A model generated the notes under the pieces. The model saw only the letters and a program-made list of their open reading frames with translations. It made no database searches and was not told where the DNA came from. Positions 57,900 through 64,000 of a stretch of DNA of 64,000 nt are shown here, one piece after another; positions within the stretch are counted from its first letter, which is position 1; each line of letters opens with the position of its first letter. Origin of the DNA: Schaalia odontolytica (GTDB taxonomy: Bacteria; Actinomycetota; Actinomycetes; Actinomycetales; Actinomycetaceae); assembly GCF_002847525.1 (NCBI RefSeq), contig NZ_PKKM01000003.1, positions 163,022-227,021 of the forward strand. The letters run 5' to 3'. A program made the translations under genes and the position numbers.

Positions 57900-57943
57900 C
57901 CTGAGTCTGATTCACTCAACTTTGCGGGATCGACTTTTATTCC
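57900..57943 (-). promoter_or_regulatory. dnaK promoter unit 2 (HAIR + GGAAT-N18-GTT)
   Basis: HAIR-like CCTGAGT-N7-ACTCAAC at 57900-57920, with GGAAT complement at 57939-57943 and an 18-base spacer to GTT. Confidence 0.8.
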
Positions 57944-57977
57944 ATCGTCGAGCCCCACAAGCTTGAGCTACTCAAAA

Positions 57978-58020
57978 CCTGAGTCTGATGTACTCAACTT
58001 TGTTTGCTCACTTTTATTCC
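57978..58020 (-). promoter_or_regulatory. dnaK promoter unit 3 (HAIR + GGAAT-N17-GTT)
   Basis: HAIR-like CCTGAGT-N7-ACTCAAC at 57978-57998, with GGAAT complement at 58016-58020 and a 17-base spacer. An extra compact palindrome CTTGAGCTACTCAA lies at 57962-57975. Confidence 0.75.
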
Positions 58021-58165
58021 ATCCCACCTGGCTAGACGAAACACGGTCTGGCGCTACCAAAAGTTCCATAGTGTCAAGCGTCCGTAAGTCAGACGAAAGC
58101 CCATCGTAAGTTATTGCAAAATTCGAAAGTGGCGTACTACACCCTTCCTCTGGCAAACTAGTAAC

Positions 58166-58184
58166 GCTCTCAACGACTGAGAGC
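58166..58184 (+). promoter_or_regulatory. Hairpin or operator before the fucosidase
   Basis: GCTCTCA-ACGAC-TGAGAGC, a perfect 7-bp inverted repeat 22 bp before the start codon; could be a repressor site or leader hairpin. Confidence 0.4.
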
Positions 58185-58206
58185 CCCGTCAATCAATGGA
58201 GACTTG

Positions 58207-60579
58207 ATGCGCATCACGAAACGACTGGCTGGCAGCCTCCTTGCCGGCCTACTGACACTAGGAATGGCAGGTCCCGCCTTGGCCGACACGCCAGCAGCCG
58301 ACGGTGCCCCGTCCGGCGCCCCCACCACCCAGGCCACCTACGACGCGCGCTACGCGATCCCCGCAGCCGTCGCAGCCTCTGACCAGACAAAGGTCGCACA
58401 GTGGCAGGACATGAAGTACGCCATGTTCATCCACTGGGGCGTCTACTCCTCCTACGCAGGCTGGTACAAGGGCCAGAAGCAGGAAGTGGGCTACCCCGAG
58501 CAGATCAAGGCGTGGGGACACCAGCAGACCTGGGACTCCCGCATTCCGCTGCAGGGCATTCCCCGTGATGAGTACCTGGCCACCGCCCAGACCTTCGAGG
58601 CTCCCAACTTCGACGCGACCGCGTGGTGTCAGCAGGCCAAGGACAGCGGCATGAAGATGCTGCTCATCACCTCCAAGCACCACGATGGCTTCGCCATGTG
58701 GGACACGGCCACGACCGACTACAACTTCACCAAGCAGTCACCCTCGCACCGCGACCCACTCCTCGAGCTGTCGCAGGCCTGCAAGAAGGTCGGCATCAAG
58801 TTCGGCCTCTACTTCTCCAACATCGACTGGGAGAAGCAGCCCGAGAACCCGTGGCGTAACGACAACACGCTGAACGAAGAGGGCTACATGGACTACATCC
58901 ATGAGCAGCTCAAGGAACTCCTCGGCGGCAAGTACGGCGAGATCGCCGAGCTCTGGTACGACATGGGCAAGCCGAACCCCGAGCAGTCCGACCAGCTGCG
59001 CCAGTGGGCGCACGAGCTCCAGCCGAACATCATGATCAACTCCCGCGTGGGCAACGACCGCGCGGACTTCGAGGTCGGCTGGGACAACGAGATGCAGTCC
59101 GAGCAGACCCAGGGTCCCTGGGAGTCGGCCGTTTCGATCTTCCACAAGACCTGGGGCTACGCGAACTGGGACGACGCTGCCCCCAAGTTCAAGGACACCG
59201 GCTACCCGGACTACTCCGAGGAAGACTGGGACCACATGATCGACGTCGACAACACGACGGCGTTGCGTAAGGCCCCTGGCGGCGCCCACACCAAGACCAC
59301 CGAGATCGTGGGCAACATGTTCTCGACCGTGGCCCTGGGCGGTCAGTTCCTCTTCAACGTCGGCCCGAAGTTCGACGGCTCCTACGACCCGTGGGACGCC
59401 TCCGTCCTCAAGGGCGTCGGCGACTGGAACCGCGCTCACCCCGGCATCCTCAACAACTCTCGCCCGACCCACTTCCCCATCGAAACCTGGGGTAAGACCA
59501 TGGTCGATGACTCCCACATCTACCTGGGCATCGAGAAGTGGCCCGCCGACGGCATGATTACGCTGCGCGGCGCCGGCGCCAACGACATCTCCTCGGTGAA
59601 GCTGGACGGCTCCGACGCGGCCCTGACCTACAAGGTCGAGGGCAACGACCTCGTCATCACGCTGCCCGCGCAGCCCGACGAGATCCTCCCCGTCGTCACG
59701 GTCACCACGAACGGCACGCCCAACTACGTGCCCACCGGCCTGACCACCATCGGCACCGACGCGACCACGATCCCTGCCTCCGGCCTCGAAAAGTTCAAGG
59801 CCCCCACCCCCAAGACCGGCGAGACCAGCTTCACGGCCTCCATCACCTCGGGCGACAAGGTCGCCTCGGGCGTGAGCGTCGCCTTCGACACCGAAGGCTT
59901 CACGGACACCTACGCGAAGTACAAGGTCACCGTCGCCGGACAGGTCATTAAGGACCTGACCGTCGCCCAGCTCAAGGAAGGTGTCGGCCCCTTCACGATC
60001 GGCCCGAACCAGACCGCTCGCGTGACCTTGGAATACGACAACCCGACGTACGCCCTCAAGGGCTTCGGCAAGGACACGACCGTCAAGTCGGTCACCGTCA
60101 AGGCCGAGAAGCTCTCGACCCCCGCCGTGACCGTCGATCCCACGACCGTCGAGGCCGGCAAGACCGTCACCGTGAAGGGCACGGGCTTCGCGCCCGAGTC
60201 CACCGTGACGCTCACGCTGCACTCTGAGCCCGTCGAGGTCGGCACCGCCACCACGGACGAGAACGGTGACTTCACCGCTGAGGTGACTGTCCCCGCCAAC
60301 ACCGAGGCCGGGGACCACACGGTTGTCGCCGAGTCCAGCGCGCCGGTCGTCTCCGCGACCGCTCCACTGACGGTCACCGTTCCCCCGGCACCCGCCGAGG
60401 AGCCGAGCGCCGCTCCGAGCGAGCAGCCCTCCGCGGCCCCGGCTCCCGCCCCCGAACAGGGTGGCAAGGGTGGCCTGGCCCGCACCGGCGCCAACGCGCT
60501 GATCCTCGTCGCGGCCGCACTGGTCGCCGCAGGAGCGGGCACGGCGTTCATCCGCCGCTCGCGCCTGGCCAAGGCCTAA
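58207..60579 (+). CDS. Cell-wall-anchored GH29 alpha-L-fucosidase
   Basis: 790 aa from ATG 58207 (TGGAGA upstream). Signal peptide with cleavage near PALA-DT. GH29 domain about 55-430: KYAMFIHWGVYSSYAGWY, LLITSKHHDGFAMWD, and nucleophile Asp252 in IAELWYDMGKP. A C-terminal beta domain and a bacterial Ig-like domain (VTVDPTTVEAGKTVTVKG, about 640-725) follow, then a Pro/Ala/Ser linker and a sorting signal LARTG with a membrane helix and basic tail. LAXTG is the form used by class E sortases in high-GC actinobacteria. Releases fucose from host glycans at the cell surface. Confidence 0.95.
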   Translation: MRITKRLAGSLLAGLLTLGMAGPALADTPAADGAPSGAPTTQATYDARYAIPAAVAASDQTKVAQWQDMKYAMFIHWGVYSSYAGWYKGQKQEVGYPEQIKAWGHQQTWDSRIPLQGIPRDEYLATAQTFEAPNFDATAWCQQAKDSGMKMLLITSKHHDGFAMWDTATTDYNFTKQSPSHRDPLLELSQACKKVGIKFGLYFSNIDWEKQPENPWRNDNTLNEEGYMDYIHEQLKELLGGKYGEIAELWYDMGKPNPEQSDQLRQWAHELQPNIMINSRVGNDRADFEVGWDNEMQSEQTQGPWESAVSIFHKTWGYANWDDAAPKFKDTGYPDYSEEDWDHMIDVDNTTALRKAPGGAHTKTTEIVGNMFSTVALGGQFLFNVGPKFDGSYDPWDASVLKGVGDWNRAHPGILNNSRPTHFPIETWGKTMVDDSHIYLGIEKWPADGMITLRGAGANDISSVKLDGSDAALTYKVEGNDLVITLPAQPDEILPVVTVTTNGTPNYVPTGLTTIGTDATTIPASGLEKFKAPTPKTGETSFTASITSGDKVASGVSVAFDTEGFTDTYAKYKVTVAGQVIKDLTVAQLKEGVGPFTIGPNQTARVTLEYDNPTYALKGFGKDTTVKSVTVKAEKLSTPAVTVDPTTVEAGKTVTVKGTGFAPESTVTLTLHSEPVEVGTATTDENGDFTAEVTVPANTEAGDHTVVAESSAPVVSATAPLTVTVPPAPAEEPSAAPSEQPSAAPAPAPEQGGKGGLARTGANALILVAAALVAAGAGTAFIRRSRLAKA

Positions 60580-60607
60580 TCATCGCGTGGGCATAACCAC
60601 CACAGAC

Positions 60608-60643
60608 GGGGGCGGGGCGTACCTGACGGTACGCCCCGCCCCC
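60608..60643. terminator. Terminator of the fucosidase gene
   Basis: GGGGGCGGGGCGTACC / GGTACGCCCCGCCCCC, perfect 16-bp stem with a 4-base loop. Confidence 0.85.
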
Positions 60644-60658
60644 ACTTACACTTAAGGG

Positions 60659-61816
60659 ATGCGCTGCGACCACTTTGACGCCGGGACCTGCCGGTCCTGC
60701 TCCCTCCTCCCCCAGCCCTACGAGCGTCAGCTCGACGGCAAGGTGGAGGCCGTCGCGGCAACCCTCTCCGCCGCCCCCGGAGCCGGCGAGATCGCCTGGC
60801 TGACCCCGGCCTCGTCCCCCGAGAAGGGCTTCCGCACGAGCGCGAAGCTCGTCGTCGGAGGAACCCGCCGCCGCCCCACCCTGGGCATCCTGGGGCCTGA
60901 CCGCCGCGGCGTCGACCTGCCCGGCTGTCCCATCCAGCACCCCGCAATCAACCGCGCAACGCCCGGCCTCAAGCGCTTCATCCGCTCGCTGGACCTGACG
61001 CCCTACGACGTTCCCACTAAGCGCGGGGAGCTCAAGAACATCCTCATCACCGTGGGCGACGGCGAGCGGCTCATGATCCGCTTCGTGCTGCGCACGCGCG
61101 ACCGCGTCTCCGACATTCGCTCGGCACTGCCGCTGCTGCGCGACCTCGTGCCCAGCGCACACGTCGTCACTGCGAACATTCACCCGACACACGAGGCCAT
61201 CGTGGAGGGCCCCGACGAGATCATCCTGACCCGGGCACGCACGCTCCCCCTGGCCGTGGAAGGCCTCGAGCTGGGGCCTCGCTCCTTCGCGCAGACCAAC
61301 GCGTCCGTCGCCTCCACCCTGTACGAGCAGGCCTCGGCCTGGGCCTCGCGCCCCTTCGCCGATGGGCGGCTGCCCGAGAGCCTGTGGGACCTGTACTGCG
61401 GCGTCGGTGGCTTCGCCCTCGCCTGTGCTCGCGCCGGATTCCCGCACGTGACCGGCGTCGAGGTGTCCTCCGGGGCGATCTCCTCGGCGATCAGCGCCGC
61501 CCGCCACGCTGGCCTGTCGCGGTCGGCTGCGTCCTTCATCGCGGACGATGCGACCTCGTGGGCTCAAGCCCAGTCACCCGAGGACGTGCCCGACGTGATC
61601 GTCGTGAACCCGCCGCGTCGAGGCATCGGCGCGGACCTGGCCGCCTTCCTCAACGAGTGCGACGCACCCCGCGTCATCTACTCCTCGTGCAACCCCGCAT
61701 CGCTGGCCACGGACCTGGCGGCCATGCCCACGCTGCGCCCCGTCGAGGGACGCCTCTTCGACATGTTCCCGCACACGACCCACGCCGAGGTCGCTCTCCT
61801 CCTCGAGCGCGCGTAG
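60659..61816 (+). CDS. rlmC: 23S rRNA (uracil-C5)-methyltransferase, RlmC-like
   Basis: 385 aa. TrmA/RumA superfamily without a TRAM domain. Iron-sulfur cysteines Cys3, Cys11 and Cys14 at the N-terminus plus Cys in LPGCPIQHP near 87. AdoMet site LWDLYCGVGGFALA (about 242-255) and VTGVEVSSGA; DVIVVNPPRRG; nucleophile Cys in YSSCNPASLATDL. The short N-terminus matches RlmC, which methylates U747, rather than RlmD. Single gene. Confidence 0.93.
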   Translation: MRCDHFDAGTCRSCSLLPQPYERQLDGKVEAVAATLSAAPGAGEIAWLTPASSPEKGFRTSAKLVVGGTRRRPTLGILGPDRRGVDLPGCPIQHPAINRATPGLKRFIRSLDLTPYDVPTKRGELKNILITVGDGERLMIRFVLRTRDRVSDIRSALPLLRDLVPSAHVVTANIHPTHEAIVEGPDEIILTRARTLPLAVEGLELGPRSFAQTNASVASTLYEQASAWASRPFADGRLPESLWDLYCGVGGFALACARAGFPHVTGVEVSSGAISSAISAARHAGLSRSAASFIADDATSWAQAQSPEDVPDVIVVNPPRRGIGADLAAFLNECDAPRVIYSSCNPASLATDLAAMPTLRPVEGRLFDMFPHTTHAEVALLLERA

Positions 61817-61883
61817 GTCGCACAGATCGCGCGGCCCACCGCGGCCTCGGACCGTTACAATTGGACCTAACGTTAGGAGAAAC

Positions 61884-62339
61884 ATGACCGTCGAACTTAT
61901 CACCGCCGCCACGCCTGAGATCCACGAGGCCATGGGGCGCCTGATCCCCCAGCTGTCCCGCTCCGCCGCCCCCATGAGCGAGGCCGACGTGGAGCGCTTC
62001 CTCTCCCAGTCCGGCGTGCACTTCTTCGTGTTCCGCTCCGACACCGCTGACGCGGAGGGCAACCACCCGATCCTCGGCATGCTGTCGCTGGCCACCTTCG
62101 AGATCCCCACGGGCGTGCGCGCGTGGGTCGAGGACGTCGTCGTCGACGAGGCCGCCCGCGGCCAGGGTGCCGGCCAGTCCCTCGTGGTCGCCGCGATCGA
62201 GCACGCTCAGAAGATCGGTGCCCGCACCGTCGACCTCACCTCGCGCCCCTCGCGCGAGGCCGCGAACCGCCTCTACCAGCGCGCCGGCTTCCAGCTGCGC
62301 GAGACCAACGTGTACCGCGTGACGCTCGAGAAGAAGTGA
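61884..62339 (+). CDS. GNAT-family N-acetyltransferase
   Basis: 151 aa, GGAGAAAC before ATG 61884. The acetyl-CoA motif is VDEAARGQGAGQSLVVAAIEHA (about 90-111), preceded by WVEDVV and followed by ANRLYQRAGFQLRETNVYR. Acceptor unknown. A CTAACGTTAGG palindrome lies just upstream of the ribosome site (61867-61877). Confidence 0.9.
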   Translation: MTVELITAATPEIHEAMGRLIPQLSRSAAPMSEADVERFLSQSGVHFFVFRSDTADAEGNHPILGMLSLATFEIPTGVRAWVEDVVVDEAARGQGAGQSLVVAAIEHAQKIGARTVDLTSRPSREAANRLYQRAGFQLRETNVYRVTLEKK

Positions 62340-62471
62340 GCACGCTGCGCTTGCGTAGCTAGTTTCGGTTGTGACGCTTGCGTTGCGTGCTGATGCCTGC
62401 TGATGCTTGGTGACGCTAGCGTTCCACGTGTCGCTTGCGTTCGCTTACACCCCATACATTCTGTGCGATAC

Positions 62472-62504
62472 CGCCCGCCCCCCGCATCATGCGGGGGGCG
62501 GGCG
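62472..62504 (+). terminator. Rho-independent terminator
   Basis: CGCCCGCCCCCCGC-ATCAT-GCGGGGGGCGGGCG, perfect 14-bp stem. Confidence 0.8.
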
Positions 62505-62581
62505 CTTCATTTGGAGCGCTAACGCGCGACTAGCTCCGGCCCGGCTCTCACTCCCGTGGGCGGCACTGACCTGGCGGCCGA

Positions 62582-62690
62582 CGATACGGATAGGTTACGA
62601 CGATGCGGATAGGTTATCCGCGTCCGGATAGGTTAATAAGCTATCCGGATCCTCATAACCTATCCATATGGCGACAACCTATCCGCATGC
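62582..62690. repeat. Six-copy GGATAGGTTA array: three direct then three inverted, 19-bp period
   Basis: Direct copies at 62588-62597, 62607-62616 and 62626-62635; inverted copies at 62637-62646 (one change), 62656-62665 and 62675-62684 (one change). Both halves keep an exact 19-bp spacing and mirror each other around base 62636. Confidence 0.9.
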
Positions 62691-62699
62691 GCGCAGACG

Positions 62700-64000
62700 G
62701 TCAAGTCCTGTGGAGTGGTGTAATCGTTTTGTGTCCTTCGGGTTGGGTTATGCGGTGAGTTTGAGTGTGGTGTCCTCCTGTTGGGTGGGTTGGGGTGTGA
62801 GTCGTGATTTGGTGAGGACATCGAGGCTGAGGTAGCGTCGGCCTTCGGCCCATTCGTCGTTTTGTTCGGCGAGGACGGCTCCAACTAGGCGGATGATGGC
62901 CTGGCGGTTGGGGAAGATCCCCACGGAGTCGGTGCGTCGGCGGATTTCGCGGTTGAGGCGCTCATTGGGGTTGTTGGACCAGATCTGGGTCCACACTCCG
63001 GTGGGGAAGGACGCAAACGCGAGGACGTCTGCCCTGGCTTGATCGAGGTGATCACACACGGTGGGGAGCTTGTCGTGCACGTAGTCCAAAAGCCGGTCGT
63101 ATTGGGCGTTGACCGATGCGGCGTCGGGCTGGTCGTACACCGAGTGCAGCATCGCTTTGACGGCGGGCCACAGCGCTTTGGGGGTGACCGACATGAGATT
63201 AGCGGCGTAGTGGGTGCGGCATCGTTGCCAGGCGGCTCCGGGCAGGTTCGCGGCGATGGCTTCAACCAGGCCCAGATGGGCGTCACTGGTCACCAGGCGC
63301 ACGCCGGTCAGGCCTCGGGTGACCAGGTCAGCGAAGAACTCCTTCCACGCCGGGCCGGTCTCGCTGGTAGATGTGCGCACCCCCAGCACTTCTCGGTGTC
63401 CGTCATTGTTGACTCCGGTGGCAACCAGGACCGCGCACGAGACGACGCGGCCTCCTTCGCGCACCTTCATGGTGAGCGCGTCAGCGGCAACGAAGGTGAA
63501 AGGCCCGGCATCGTGGAGGGGACGGTTGCGGAACTGATCCACGTGCTCATCTAGGTCGGCTGCCATGCGTGAGACCTGGGACTTGGACAGTCCTGTGATC
63601 CCCAGGGTTTTGACGAGCTTGTCCATACGGCGCGTCGACACTCCTGCTAGGTAGCAGTCAGCGACCACTGTGATCAAGGCGCTTTCAGAGCGTTTGCGGC
63701 GTTGAAGCAACCACTCTGGAAAGTAGGTACCTGAGCGCAGCTTGGGGATAGCCACGTCAATGGTGCCAACCCTGGTATCCAGGGGCCGGTAGCGATACCC
63801 ATTGCGCTGGGCGTGACGCTGGGGATCTTGTTGACCCCACTGGGCCCCGCACACCGCATCAGCGTCCGCTGATAGCAACGCGTTGATCATGTGCTGAAGT
63901 AAGGAACGCATCAGATCTGGGGATGCCTGGGACAACGCCTGGCCAAGCATGCCAGCAGGGTCGATAATATGAGGAGCGGTCATCGTTGTGCCTCCAAATC
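62700..64000 (-). mobile_element. IS256-family insertion sequence (right end outside window)
   Basis: The element is defined by its transposase. The left end is probably in the stretch 62700-62747 (GTCAAGTCCTGTGGAGTGG onward), but terminal inverted repeats cannot be confirmed because the other end lies beyond base 64000. Confidence 0.7.
62748..63983 (-). CDS. IS256-family (Mutator-type) transposase
   Basis: 411 aa, intact. DDE catalytic residues are recognisable: Asp in FVAADALTMKVREGG, Asp in RLVTSDAHLGLVEAI, and Glu in SNNPNERLNREIRRRTD, the family's signature block. It also has AQRNGYRYRPLDTRVGTIDVAIPKLRSG, the typical N-terminal region. Moves the element by cut-and-paste or circle formation. 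Its 3' end points at the palindromic array 60 bp away. Confidence 0.96.
   Translation of the reverse strand: MTAPHIIDPAGMLGQALSQASPDLMRSLLQHMINALLSADADAVCGAQWGQQDPQRHAQRNGYRYRPLDTRVGTIDVAIPKLRSGTYFPEWLLQRRKRSESALITVVADCYLAGVSTRRMDKLVKTLGITGLSKSQVSRMAADLDEHVDQFRNRPLHDAGPFTFVAADALTMKVREGGRVVSCAVLVATGVNNDGHREVLGVRTSTSETGPAWKEFFADLVTRGLTGVRLVTSDAHLGLVEAIAANLPGAAWQRCRTHYAANLMSVTPKALWPAVKAMLHSVYDQPDAASVNAQYDRLLDYVHDKLPTVCDHLDQARADVLAFASFPTGVWTQIWSNNPNERLNREIRRRTDSVGIFPNRQAIIRLVGAVLAEQNDEWAEGRRYLSLDVLTKSRLTPQPTQQEDTTLKLTA

Larger units (their letters stand above)
62340..62747. other. Gap holding a terminator and a palindromic repeat array
   Basis: Begins with irregular GCTTGCGT and GCTGATGC direct repeats (62349-62450), then the terminator at 62472-62504, the six-copy array at 62582-62690 and the presumed IS end. 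No gene. Confidence 0.6.

Overview
This window is high-GC actinobacterial DNA. Gene content points to an oral or mucosal Actinomycetaceae member, most likely Schaalia/Actinomyces of the odontolyticus type; the genus is inferred from protein style, not from a search. Supporting signs are a dnaK-grpE-dnaJ-hspR operon with HAIR operators, a solitary groEL with CIRCE operators, an actinobacterial Ser/Thr kinase, MurT/GatD, DUF4032 and DUF2520 proteins, a choice-of-anchor M surface protein and an LAXTG-anchored fucosidase. It looks like ordinary chromosome with one insertion sequence at the right edge. There is no rRNA, prophage or CRISPR.

Layout. 1-6 kb: a carbohydrate locus with a PfkB kinase (cut by the left edge), a divergent GH4 phospho-glycosidase, and a permease-permease-binding protein-PIG-L deacetylase operon that lacks its own ATPase. 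6-10.6 kb: panD, panC, a DUF2520 dehydrogenase-like gene and two bacterial PH-domain membrane proteins. 10.7-14.7 kb: a two-component system, a degenerate HD-domain protein and a WXG100 protein. 14.8-18.1 kb: groEL with two CIRCE sites, then 1.5 kb of repeat-rich non-coding DNA. 18.1-28.6 kb: LytR_C protein, ung, tRNA-Thr, a DsbA-like protein, a Ser/Thr kinase, an MsmK/UgpC-type ATPase, DUF4032, glycerophosphodiesterase and two unknown membrane proteins. 28.8-32.8 kb: flotillin-like protein, a small leaderless membrane protein, a second repeat-rich gap, class II fructose-bisphosphate aldolase. 32.9-45 kb: secreted GH20, TrmH-type methylase, HAD phosphatase, pyrE, a short-chain dehydrogenase, a large surface protein behind a Zur/Fur-like operator, xth, a serine hydrolase and a TetR regulator. 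45-58 kb: clpB, YbjN, DUF418, a membrane protein, gatD-murT and the dnaK operon. 58-64 kb: GH29 fucosidase, rlmC, a GNAT protein, a striking 19-bp-period palindromic repeat array and an IS256-family transposase.

Together: the secreted GH20 and GH29 enzymes and the 1-6 kb sugar locus suit a life on host glycans. The lone MsmK-type ATPase probably powers the ATPase-less importer. Heat-shock control is unusually legible: CIRCE (HrcA) on groEL, and HAIR (HspR) sites interlocked with GGAAT-N17/18-GTT promoters of SigH/SigR type in front of dnaK (three copies) and clpB (one copy). The least described material is non-coding: a GC-rich hairpin-bounded module of about 100 bp present in four copies, a 42-bp repeat cluster, short AT-richer segments with inverted ends, and the six-copy GGATAGGTTA array beside the transposase.
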